Shown here one piece after another: positions 33,416 through 41,218 of a stretch of DNA of 64,000 nucleotides (position 1 is the stretch's first letter; the number at the start of each line of letters is the position of its first letter). Origin of the DNA: Pedobacter sp. Leaf250 (GTDB lineage: Bacteria; Bacteroidota; Bacteroidia; Sphingobacteriales; Sphingobacteriaceae). A model generated the notes under the pieces. That model saw only the letters and a program-made list of their open reading frames with translations, had not been told where the DNA came from and did no database searches. The translations under genes and the position numbers were made by a program. The DNA is taken from positions 1 through 64,000 of the forward strand of contig NZ_CAKLBU010000008.1 of assembly GCF_920984735.1 (NCBI RefSeq), given 5' to 3'.

Positions 33416-34927
33416 TTAATTTGTTCTTTCTGTATGCAAGTTACTTAAAGTTTCCTTTGCACCTTTATTTTGTAATAATTCAACGTACGATTTAACCGCT
33501 GCATTAAAGCCTGGGTAATTGTTTAAATTTTTGTCCCACAAACGTCTATCGCCTAAAGTGCTGTCTACAACTGTTTCAGGATTTTTCCAGTAGTTGTAAA
33601 GCACATCAGCAAATTCATCTTGAGCAGGGAAGGCTTTCCCATTTACATGTGAGATGTATTGATCGCCATCTTTGGTTACATTCATGAAAATGATGTAAGC
33701 TGCAACGCCTAACGCAGTTAATTGCGGAACTTCATTTTTAAGTGCGTAATATCTTCTAATTAATGGCATGTTGCGCATCTGCAACTTTTGCGTATAGTTC
33801 AAAGTAATGGCATGCCACTGGTGTGCTAATGATGGATTACTGAAACGATCGATTACGCTTTCGGCAAAGGAAATGGCTTCCTCTTTTGTAATGTCGCCGC
33901 TTTCTACTACAGGTACAATTTCTTCTTTCATCAATTTTAAAACATGATTAGAGAATTCTTTATCTGCCATAGCCTCTTTAACGGTATGGAAACCAGCTAA
34001 AATTGCTAAACCGCAGCTAATGGTATGTGTGCCGTTAAGTAAGCGAAGTTTTAGCTCTTTAAATTTATCGATAGATGGAACAATGAAAACTCCTTTATCA
34101 GCAGATGCGAAAGATAATATTTCTTTCACCTTTTCGCTGGAAGATTCTATAGCCCAAAGTCTGAATGGTTCAGCCATGATCATTAAACCATCGGTATAAC
34201 CCAGCTCATTTTCAAGTGCTTTTTGTGATGCTTCCGGGAGTCTTCCGGGAACAATTCTATCTACCAATGTTTTGCAAAAATGGTTTGCTGTTCTTAACCA
34301 GTTTTCGAAGTCCCAGCCTAATTTATTTTGAACAGCCAAATCCAAAACGATTTCTTTTAATTTATCGGCATTGTCGCTAATTAATTCTGTCGGTACAATT
34401 ACCATCCCGCTATCGTCAGATCCATTAAAGGCTTTATATCTTTCGTGTAAGAAAGCAAGTAATTTCCCTGGAAAAGATTGCGGTGGCGTGTCGGTGATTT
34501 TATCTTCGCTTTTAACAATGCCAACTTCTGTGGTATTAGAAATTACCACTTTAAGTTCTGGCTGATGTGCAGTTTTTAAAATTTCTGCCCATTCTGAAGT
34601 TGCAGATAAAACACGACTGATTGAAGAATTGATCATGTTTTCTTCTACTTCAACACCATCTTCAATACCTTTAACACTTAACGTATATAAATTATCCTGA
34701 TCAGCAAAATCATCAACTCCAGCTTTTGAGGTAGTTTTTACTACAACAATTCTACCGTTGAAAATGCCCTGATGATTGGCTTTATCGATAAAATAATCGG
34801 GCAAACCGCGTAGTAAAACGCCAGTACCAAACTGAATTACCTTTTCTGGTAACTCCAACATTTCAGCTGTTGGTTTAATCACCTTTTCACCGCTGATGTT
34901 TTTTAAATTTTCTTTGTTTAAAAGCAT
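33416..34927 (-). CDS. uxaB: Tagaturonate reductase (altronate oxidoreductase)
   Basis: The 503-residue protein belongs to the mannitol dehydrogenase family. It has the NAD-binding start VIQFGTGVLLRGLPDYFIDKA and the substrate-domain motif LKLRLLNGTHTISCGLAILAG, with the conserved Lys-Asn-His region. It reduces tagaturonate to altronate with NADH. It is the first gene of the uxaBAC part of the operon. A family-A palindrome sits between its start and the upstream pectate lyase gene. Confidence 0.95.
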   Translation of the reverse strand: MLLNKENLKNISGEKVIKPTAEMLELPEKVIQFGTGVLLRGLPDYFIDKANHQGIFNGRIVVVKTTSKAGVDDFADQDNLYTLSVKGIEDGVEVEENMINSSISRVLSATSEWAEILKTAHQPELKVVISNTTEVGIVKSEDKITDTPPQSFPGKLLAFLHERYKAFNGSDDSGMVIVPTELISDNADKLKEIVLDLAVQNKLGWDFENWLRTANHFCKTLVDRIVPGRLPEASQKALENELGYTDGLMIMAEPFRLWAIESSSEKVKEILSFASADKGVFIVPSIDKFKELKLRLLNGTHTISCGLAILAGFHTVKEAMADKEFSNHVLKLMKEEIVPVVESGDITKEEAISFAESVIDRFSNPSLAHQWHAITLNYTQKLQMRNMPLIRRYYALKNEVPQLTALGVAAYIIFMNVTKDGDQYISHVNGKAFPAQDEFADVLYNYWKNPETVVDSTLGDRRLWDKNLNNYPGFNAAVKSYVELLQNKGAKETLSNLHTERTN

Positions 34928-34948
34928 GTTTTTAAGATTTCCGTCATT

Positions 34949-34993
34949 GAGGTACGAAGCAAATTATTCTCAATAGTGTTTGCTTCGTACCTC
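34949..34993. repeat. Family-A palindrome upstream of uxaB
   Basis: GAGGTACGAAGCAAA (34949-34963) pairs perfectly with TTTGCTTCGTACCTC (34979-34993). The flanking ATT and GCAA resemble the ends of the longer family-A copies, with two bases missing. It lies about 22 bases before the uxaB start codon. Confidence 0.78.
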
Positions 34994-35016
34994 GCAACAA
35001 CGAGTTATACTTTATG

Positions 35017-36033
35017 TTATTTACTGTTAGCGGCTAACCACTTTGGGTATTCTTTTTCTATGATTTTTTGTCCCCAGTTACCATACCAGGCATAACCATT
35101 TCTTCTTTCCGGACTTAACTCTTCCAGTTTCGATTTGATGCTATTATCACGATCGCCAAAAATTGGAACGTTTTTTTCCAGGTCGTAAAAACGGGCCCAG
35201 GCCATGCTAGTTCCATCTGCAACCAAAGCTGCTGTTTTTCCCTTTTCCCTATCGAAACGGTAGCCGGCTATTTTATAAGTATCGAACCATTTTACTGCGG
35301 CGGTGATAGATTTTTTTATATCTGCTGATGGATTTTTAATGTCCATTAAAAAGCGGACAATTCCAGCTGATTCTCCTGTAGCTAACGATGCAGGTTCAAA
35401 TGCTCTTGCTTTTGCAGGCAACATCGAATCCTTATCATATTGTGCTGCCCAAATGGTTAATTCGCCTTTTTGCTTTACCTGGGTTTTCAAGATGCAATCG
35501 ATACCTTTCGCAACTGCTTTCTCGGCTTTTTTAACATACTCCGGACTAACTACTTCAAAATCATTTTTTTGTGTAGCAATATCTTGAAGGATATTTAAAA
35601 CATTGATCATCGCATCATCGTTGTAGGTAATTTCCGAACGGTACGAGGATTGATCAGGATAATATTGCGGCCAGCCACCATTTGCATATTGCGCCGTCAA
35701 AATATAATCCAGGCCTTTTTCTGCAGCTTTTAAATAAGTTTTGTTTTGCGTTTTTTTATAGGCCTTTACTAAATAAACTACTTCTCTACTGGTTGCCTTG
35801 TTATCAAAAGTGGCATGTAAATCTTTGGTTGATTTAATTTTGGCTAGCAATTCTGGTGTTAAGCTAGCGTCGTAGTTTACTACACTTTTGTCTTCCAATT
35901 GCTTTGGCCATCCACCGTTTCCTAACTGATAAACCAACATTTTTTCTGCGGTAGAATCTGTCGGCAGCTGGGCATAACATGAAATCAGCAAGCTGCTGCA
36001 GGCAATGGTGAGTAATGTTTTAATTCTTATCAT
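35017..36033 (-). CDS. pelA: Pectate lyase, PL10 family
   Basis: The start at 36033 yields the export signal MIRIKTLLTIACSSLLISCYAQ; it may be a lipoprotein at the cysteine of LLISC. The 338-residue catalytic domain is an alpha/alpha barrel with PL10 landmarks: LGNGGWPKQ, YANGGWPQYYPD, RSEITYNDDAMINVL, IWAAQYDKDSMLPAKARAFEPAS and GTSMAWARFYDLE. It cleaves polygalacturonate by calcium-dependent beta-elimination, giving unsaturated oligogalacturonates. The GH105 gene upstream on the same strand would act on these products. Confidence 0.92.
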   Translation of the reverse strand: MIRIKTLLTIACSSLLISCYAQLPTDSTAEKMLVYQLGNGGWPKQLEDKSVVNYDASLTPELLAKIKSTKDLHATFDNKATSREVVYLVKAYKKTQNKTYLKAAEKGLDYILTAQYANGGWPQYYPDQSSYRSEITYNDDAMINVLNILQDIATQKNDFEVVSPEYVKKAEKAVAKGIDCILKTQVKQKGELTIWAAQYDKDSMLPAKARAFEPASLATGESAGIVRFLMDIKNPSADIKKSITAAVKWFDTYKIAGYRFDREKGKTAALVADGTSMAWARFYDLEKNVPIFGDRDNSIKSKLEELSPERRNGYAWYGNWGQKIIEKEYPKWLAANSK

Positions 36034-36080
36034 GTTTGTTAGGTTGTTGTTGCCAATCTTATCCACTTAATTTAACTATT

Positions 36081-36126
36081 GTCAGTCTGGGCCTGTCGAA
36101 GACTCCTTCGACGAGCTCAGGATGAC
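36081..36126. repeat. Family-C imperfect palindrome upstream of pelA
   Basis: Arms 36081-36101 and 36106-36126 share 16 of 21 pairs around a four-base loop, with the core TGTCGAAG/CTTCGAC. It occupies the gap between the GH105 stop and the pelA start. Sequences of this kind (CTGAGCTnGTCGAAG) are, from memory, widespread in Bacteroidota genomes. Confidence 0.7.
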
Positions 36127-36156
36127 ATTATTTCTTTATCACTTCCGTGGCAAATC

Positions 36157-38088
36157 TTATTTCTTTCCCGGAACCTGCTTAATCAGCCAGTTCACTAAAT
36201 CATTCGTTGCTTTATAATTTTCTAAGTCTTCTGGCAACTTTCTACCATCGATATATTCATTATAAAACCATGGATCGCCAACGGCAAACACTGTTCCCTT
36301 ACCATATTTTGCTGTCGCGATAATTACATCGCCGTTATCCGTTAAGGCAGAAACCGCAGGGCTTTTAGCTACAATGGTTGAAATTTCTTTGATATAAACC
36401 TTTTTCGCTGTTTTGAAAATTGAATTCCCTGCAGGAATTTTAATAGCTCCCTGCTCGAAATTTGAACCCTGTACTTTGTTTCGGCTATCCTCATTAAATT
36501 TAATTCCGAACATTTCTGGCAATGCGTTGAATTTGGTAATCTCACAGTTGCCCACATCATTTAATAAAAGCACTAAAACACCACCAGCTTTAACCCATTC
36601 GGCTACTTGTTTGGCGTGGTCAGCATTCATAAAATTCGGATTAGCCGTTTCTTTTTGTGTATCCGGATCAACAATAATGTAGATGTTGCTTCCTTTTAAG
36701 TTTGCTGTAGTCGGTGCAGATTTAAGAGTAGCCGTTTTTACGCCAGCATCATTAAATACCTTACCAAATAAAGAGAAACCATTATTATCATCTTCTTCCC
36801 ATAAATAGTGGAATGGGATTTTATCGCCCGAAGGGCCTGTCATGTATTCGTTGTTGAAAAAATTATCAACGGTAACGGTTAAGCCTTTTCCTGATTTTGG
36901 CAAAGCGGCAACTTCCATCTCGGCAGCCGCACAAATGAATGCGCCCATGCCTTTCGGATCGTTTGTAATTACTTTCTCGCTAATATAATACTCAAAGCTT
37001 CCATCGCGGTAACGTGGTTTTCCTCCCAAGCCAGAAACTGAAACCGTTTTGGTTAAGTTAATACGTTCGTTACCCGCTTTTTCAACAAATTCTTTCTTTA
37101 AGCCAGTATAACCTTTATTCGCGGCAGCCATAAATGATTGTGGTAACCAGCCGTTGCGAACGCCTTTCGCCAAGCCATAAACAAACATGCTCGAGGCTGA
37201 ACTTTCCAGATAATTTCCTTTTCTGGTTGGCATATCTAAAATATCCCACCATACACCCGATTTTGCATCCTGATATTTAACTGTTGCCGTTGCCGTACGA
37301 TTTAAAATTGCTAGCAACTCTTTATATTTTGGATGATCTTTTGGAAAGTTATCCAACACATCAACCAAAGCCATAATGTACCAGCCCATTGCTCTTCCCC
37401 AGAAATTTGGCGAAAGACCTGTCTTTTTATCAGCCCATTTTTCTTCCCTGCTCTCATCGTAACCGTGGTAAAGCAAACCTGTTTTTGCATCACGGGCATT
37501 TTTTTCCATCCAGATAAACTGATTGGCGATATCATCAAAATCAGCATCCTTTTTCATCAGCTTTGCATATTCTGCATAAAAAGGCTGGCCCATATATAAT
37601 CCATCCAGCCACATTTGGTTAGGATAAATTTTCTTATGCCAAAAACCACCTTCTTTTGTCCGCGGTTGGGTTTTAATCTGATTATATAACTTGTTAACTG
37701 CTAATAAATACTTTTGCTGACCTGTAACTTTGTACAGCAACAATAAAGCACGGCCGTTTTTTATGTTATCGATATTAAAATCTTCCGCTTTATAGGTAGC
37801 GATGTTTCCTTCCTTATCCAAATAAGCATCCATTGAACTTTGAATGTATTTGAAATATTTTCCATCGCCAGTGTTGCGCCAAACCGCTGCAGCACCTTCT
37901 AAAACCACACCCATATCGTACGACCATCTTGGTCCTTTAGGGCCTTTAAGCACAGTGGTATCCTGCCACAAAGTTTCCATTGCAGTTAATGTTAACTGTT
38001 CAGAAAGTTTCTTTTGGGCACATACATTTTGAGATAATGTTGAAAAACCCAATAATGTAAGAGCGGTGTATAAAAGTGATTTCTTCAT
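36157..38088 (-). CDS. GH105 unsaturated rhamnogalacturonyl hydrolase fused to DUF4350-like domain
   Basis: The 643-residue exported protein (signal MKKSLLYTALTLLGFSTLSQ) has an N-terminal alpha/alpha barrel, about residues 30-385. It shows WSYDMGVVLEGAAAVW, the catalytic-type MWLDGLYMGQPFYAEY, NFWGRAMGWYIMALVDVL and NYLESSASSMFVYGLAKGV. GH105 enzymes remove the unsaturated uronyl end left by pectin lyases. A further region of about 230 residues (from VTVDNFFNNEY) has a Rossmann-like GATase fold pattern: IYIIVDPDTQKE, WVKAGGVLVLLLND, GTVFAVGDPWFYN. This resembles DUF4350. Single-domain GH105 proteins are about 370-400 residues, so the second part is a true extension. Confidence 0.88.
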   Translation of the reverse strand: MKKSLLYTALTLLGFSTLSQNVCAQKKLSEQLTLTAMETLWQDTTVLKGPKGPRWSYDMGVVLEGAAAVWRNTGDGKYFKYIQSSMDAYLDKEGNIATYKAEDFNIDNIKNGRALLLLYKVTGQQKYLLAVNKLYNQIKTQPRTKEGGFWHKKIYPNQMWLDGLYMGQPFYAEYAKLMKKDADFDDIANQFIWMEKNARDAKTGLLYHGYDESREEKWADKKTGLSPNFWGRAMGWYIMALVDVLDNFPKDHPKYKELLAILNRTATATVKYQDAKSGVWWDILDMPTRKGNYLESSASSMFVYGLAKGVRNGWLPQSFMAAANKGYTGLKKEFVEKAGNERINLTKTVSVSGLGGKPRYRDGSFEYYISEKVITNDPKGMGAFICAAAEMEVAALPKSGKGLTVTVDNFFNNEYMTGPSGDKIPFHYLWEEDDNNGFSLFGKVFNDAGVKTATLKSAPTTANLKGSNIYIIVDPDTQKETANPNFMNADHAKQVAEWVKAGGVLVLLLNDVGNCEITKFNALPEMFGIKFNEDSRNKVQGSNFEQGAIKIPAGNSIFKTAKKVYIKEISTIVAKSPAVSALTDNGDVIIATAKYGKGTVFAVGDPWFYNEYIDGRKLPEDLENYKATNDLVNWLIKQVPGKK

Positions 38089-38092
38089 GATC

Positions 38093-39766
38093 TTATTTTG
38101 AAATTTCCAAAGCTTTTTTAGCTACTTCAGTACCGATATTTGATTGTTTTTTAGCTTGAGAAACGTTTGTTCCGGAAACTTTAACGCCCTTTGTTTTTTC
38201 TCCGCTAATATCGAAAAGTAAAGCCGCACCGTCTTTATATTTAAAACCACTGAAGTTGATGTTGTTTCCGTTCTGGATTTTAATAACTGGGTTAGTATCC
38301 TCGGTAATCACGTTTACATTTTTTAAATAAATGCCGGTTCCCTCAATAATCTCCACGCCCTTTTTGGCTTGAATGGTTACGTTTTCTAAGTAGATGTCCT
38401 TGATGTTCATTTCAGGCAATCCTCTAACAAAAATTGCTTTCTCAGCTCCGTTTGCTACCACATCTTTGATATAGATATTTTTAAATTGCGGTGTTGCCTC
38501 CGTAACCGGAACCACAACTGTTTTAATTGCTTCTCGTTTTTCTCCTGCCAAAACAATCGGATCAACGGCAGCATAATACATGTCGAATAAAATGGCTTCA
38601 CCCGGAATATCGATCATGTTGATGTTATTGATGTAAATATCTTCAACCACACCACCACGACCGCGTGTAGTTTTGAAACGGATTCCAATATCGGTTCCAA
38701 TGAATGAGCAATCGTAAACCCAGATGTTTTTGGCGCCGCCACTCATTTCACTGCCTACAACGAAACCGCCGTGAGCATGGTAAACCACATTATTTCTGAT
38801 GATTACATTTTCAGTCGGTTTGCCACGTTTTCTGCCCGCTTCATCTCTTCCTGATTTAATGCAGATTCCATCATCGCCAACATCAAAAGTGCTGCCTTCG
38901 ATTAGTACGTTTTTGCAAGATTCAATATCAACACCATCGCCATTTTGCGCAAACCAAGGATTTTTTACTTGTAAATTTCTTAAGGTTAAATCTTCGCAAA
39001 GTAATGGATGTAAATTCCAAGCCGGAGAGTTTTGAAAGGTTACGCCTTCTAAAAGGATTTTTTTGCAATTGGTTAGCACCAGTAAATTCGGGCGAAGAAA
39101 ATCTTTGATGCTTTCTAAGTCAGCTTTGCTTTGCCCTGCCGCAACCACTCCTGCATTTTTGGTTTTTGATCCTTTTAAAGTTTTATCTGATGGATACCAC
39201 ATTTTGCCGTCTTCACTCACCAAACCTCCAGAAGCCACTAATTTTTTCCACTGGGTTTCAGTTAACTTATCGCGTTTAACCATGCGCCATGCACCACCGT
39301 TTCCGTCGATAATGCCTGAACCTGTGATGGCAATATTTTCTAAATCGGTACCTGAAATTGGGCTTTGATTACGCCACGCTGGCTGACCTTCCCAGTTTCC
39401 TTCTACTAATTTATATTGATTGAAATCATCTGTAAATTGAAGCAGTGCATCTCGTCTCAAATGTAAATTTACGTTGCTCTTTAATTCGATAGGACCCGTT
39501 AACCATAATCCGCTCGGAATTAAAACTACACCGCCACCTTTCTGACTAACCGCCGTTATGGCTTTATTAATGCTTTCTGTATTTAAAGAAACGCCATCGC
39601 CTTTTGCACCAAAACTTACAATGCTTGTGGTATCAGCTTTAATATTTACCTGTTGAATAACGGGCATTTTGGTTTTCTGTTGGGCCATTGCGGCGCTTAC
39701 TGAAAATAAAAAAATACAAGTGAGGGCTATTTTAGAAAGGTATAAACTACCAGAAATATGTTTCAT
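38093..39766 (-). CDS. Polygalacturonase, GH28 family, exported
   Basis: The start at 39766 gives the signal peptide MKHISGSLYLSKIALTCIFL; an in-frame ATG at 39850 is rejected because it lies in the promoter and operator region. The 557-residue beta-helix protein shows the GH28 catalytic blocks in order: NGDGVD (Asp), GDDGICIKSG (two Asp), HAHGGFVVGSEMSGG (His) and IGIRFKTTRGRGG (Arg-Lys). It hydrolyses homogalacturonan or rhamnogalacturonan. The GH105 gene follows four bases downstream. The upstream region carries the shared GGCAACGTTTGCATA element. Confidence 0.94.
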   Translation of the reverse strand: MKHISGSLYLSKIALTCIFLFSVSAAMAQQKTKMPVIQQVNIKADTTSIVSFGAKGDGVSLNTESINKAITAVSQKGGGVVLIPSGLWLTGPIELKSNVNLHLRRDALLQFTDDFNQYKLVEGNWEGQPAWRNQSPISGTDLENIAITGSGIIDGNGGAWRMVKRDKLTETQWKKLVASGGLVSEDGKMWYPSDKTLKGSKTKNAGVVAAGQSKADLESIKDFLRPNLLVLTNCKKILLEGVTFQNSPAWNLHPLLCEDLTLRNLQVKNPWFAQNGDGVDIESCKNVLIEGSTFDVGDDGICIKSGRDEAGRKRGKPTENVIIRNNVVYHAHGGFVVGSEMSGGAKNIWVYDCSFIGTDIGIRFKTTRGRGGVVEDIYINNINMIDIPGEAILFDMYYAAVDPIVLAGEKREAIKTVVVPVTEATPQFKNIYIKDVVANGAEKAIFVRGLPEMNIKDIYLENVTIQAKKGVEIIEGTGIYLKNVNVITEDTNPVIKIQNGNNINFSGFKYKDGAALLFDISGEKTKGVKVSGTNVSQAKKQSNIGTEVAKKALEISK

Positions 39767-39804
39767 TATTTGTGCTGTTAAATTATACTTGGTTATCGTA
39801 ATAA

Positions 39805-39858
39805 CAAGTGTACGTTGTTTGGCGCTAAAAGCGAAGAGAAATCTATGCAAACGTTGCC
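39805..39858 (-). promoter_or_regulatory. GH28 promoter with shared pectin-regulon element
   Basis: On the minus strand GGCAACGTTTGCATA (39858 down to 39844) is followed after exactly 31 bases by TACACTTG (39812 to 39805), a TAnnnTTG -7 box. The order, orientation and spacing equal those at susC and GH43. The predicted start is near 39799, with the CG centre of the element about 53 bases upstream. Confidence 0.65.
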
Positions 39859-39925
39859 GGAAAAAGTAGCATAGAATAAATTAAAATGAGTGTGTTATGT
39901 GTTGCTAAACAGTAAGTTATCCAAC

Positions 39926-40882
39926 TTATTTCCCTTGCGGGTTCCAACCTCGGAAAACGTTTTCCAAAATGTAACTTTTATAGTCGTTTTCAGTAAGTTG
40001 ATGTGACCATGGAACTCTATTTTTAGGATTTGCACCCCTGCCTTTGCTTTTGTACTCTGCATAATATGCGGTTTGCTCGTTGCTTTCTTTGCCCCAATTG
40101 TTCCAGCCCTCCGGGCGGATTAAATCTGGCAATTCACAATTCAAAAAAACCACTTTAGCATAAGGCCTCCATGGGCGACCGAGGTAAAAGCTATTTGCCA
40201 ATGCATCACCTTTAACAATGCAATTGTTAAAAACGTAACCATATTTGGTGGTATCAGCTGTTGAAGCAGCTGTAATGTAGCCCTGCTTTTTGCAAAAAAG
40301 GGTGCAATTTTCAAACCAGGCTGTGGCGGCACCGAAAATGTAATCTACCGTTCCTTCAATATAACAGTTTTTGTAATATTGGCGGTTATTTGCTCCATAA
40401 GTATAAAGCGTATCCTGAAAGCCTAAAAATCTGCAATTTGTGAAGGTAGATTTATCGCCCCCTGCCCAAACGGCTACGGCTTGCCCTACCGGGCCAGATG
40501 AATTTTCAAAAGTAATGTTCTCGGCAGAAAAGCCTTCGCCATAAATATAAAAACTCGATGATCCTGATGTTCCTTTTTCTTCGCCAAAGGTATTTTTCTT
40601 TTGCGCCCAATCATCGTACGTTAAAATGGTTTCATTCAAGCTTTCTCCAATAAATTTAACATTCTTTTTTGAGGCGGCAAGAATTAGTTTTTCCTTATAA
40701 ATCCCTTTTTTGATGAAAATTAAAGTAACCCTATTTCTAAAATCTGGCACAGCATTAATAGCTTCCTGCACGGTTTTAAAATTTCCTGTTCCATCTGCTG
40801 CCACTGTAAAATCAGGTTTGGTTTCAAGGGCATTTGCAGCAACCGAAACTATCGTAACTAAAAATAAAATAATTGCTTTCAT
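39926..40882 (-). CDS. Pectin methylesterase (CE8), second copy
   Basis: The 318-residue exported enzyme (signal MKAIILFLVTIVSVAANAL) has the CE8 blocks GPVGQAVAVWAGG, LGFQDTLYTYG, VDYIFGAATAWF and YLGRPWRPYAKVVFL. It is a diverged paralogue of the enzyme at 23230-24252, with the C-terminal RVPWSHQLTENDYKSYILENVF in a similar position. It heads the minus-strand depolymerase block but has its own promoter region shared with the divergent GH43 gene. Confidence 0.93.
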   Translation of the reverse strand: MKAIILFLVTIVSVAANALETKPDFTVAADGTGNFKTVQEAINAVPDFRNRVTLIFIKKGIYKEKLILAASKKNVKFIGESLNETILTYDDWAQKKNTFGEEKGTSGSSSFYIYGEGFSAENITFENSSGPVGQAVAVWAGGDKSTFTNCRFLGFQDTLYTYGANNRQYYKNCYIEGTVDYIFGAATAWFENCTLFCKKQGYITAASTADTTKYGYVFNNCIVKGDALANSFYLGRPWRPYAKVVFLNCELPDLIRPEGWNNWGKESNEQTAYYAEYKSKGRGANPKNRVPWSHQLTENDYKSYILENVFRGWNPQGK

Positions 40883-40967
40883 CAGATTTGGTTAGGCTTT
40901 AATTAAAATCGGCCACGTAAAAGTATAAAACTTTGAAACGTAGCCGCGTTTTAAAATATATGATGAA

Positions 40968-41086
40968 CAAGTTTAAACATTATATCACACCGCAAAGCAG
41001 AAAATGAGTCAATAATCATCGCAAACGATATCGGGAACGATTGCACAGTAAAGGTTTGTGATAAAGTAAAAAAAGGTTTAATCTTG
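40968..41086. promoter_or_regulatory. Divergent promoter region of CE8 and GH43 genes
   Basis: This 336-base gap (40883-41218) has no gene. For GH43, GGGAACGATTGCACA (41033-41047) is followed by TTTG (41055-41058, a -33 candidate) and TAATCTTG (41079-41086), with 31 bases between element and -7 box. For the CE8 gene the minus strand has TATCGTTTGC (41030-41021), a weaker copy, and TAAACTTG (40975-40968) 42 bases further on. The rest is AT-rich, with a degenerate palindrome at 41107-41183. Confidence 0.6.
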
Positions 41087-41106
41087 TTAACAGGCTAAAC
41101 AATCGT

Positions 41107-41183
41107 TATTGCGAATTACGAACCAAACTGATAACCATCGCTTTTTATAGCTGCAAATTGAGGTTGTTTCGTACCTCACAATT
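41107..41183. repeat. Degenerate family-A palindrome before GH43
   Basis: ATTGCGAATTACGAACCAA on the left and the reverse complement of the right side (ATTGTGAGGTACGAAACAA) match at 15 of 19 positions. The pattern follows the family-A core GAGG(c/t)ACGAAGCAA. The right arm ends about 36 bases before the GH43 start. Confidence 0.5.
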
Positions 41184-41218
41184 ACACGAAAGCCATTCCA
41201 ACCAAATATTATATAAAA

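Noticed and set aside
37311..37599. Overlapping open frames on both strands within GH105
   Set aside because: Both are shadows of the GH105 reading frame and encode nothing recognisable.
39767..39850. In-frame extension of the GH28 gene upstream of the signal peptide
   Set aside because: It would put 28 residues before a clear signal peptide and overlaps the predicted -7 box.
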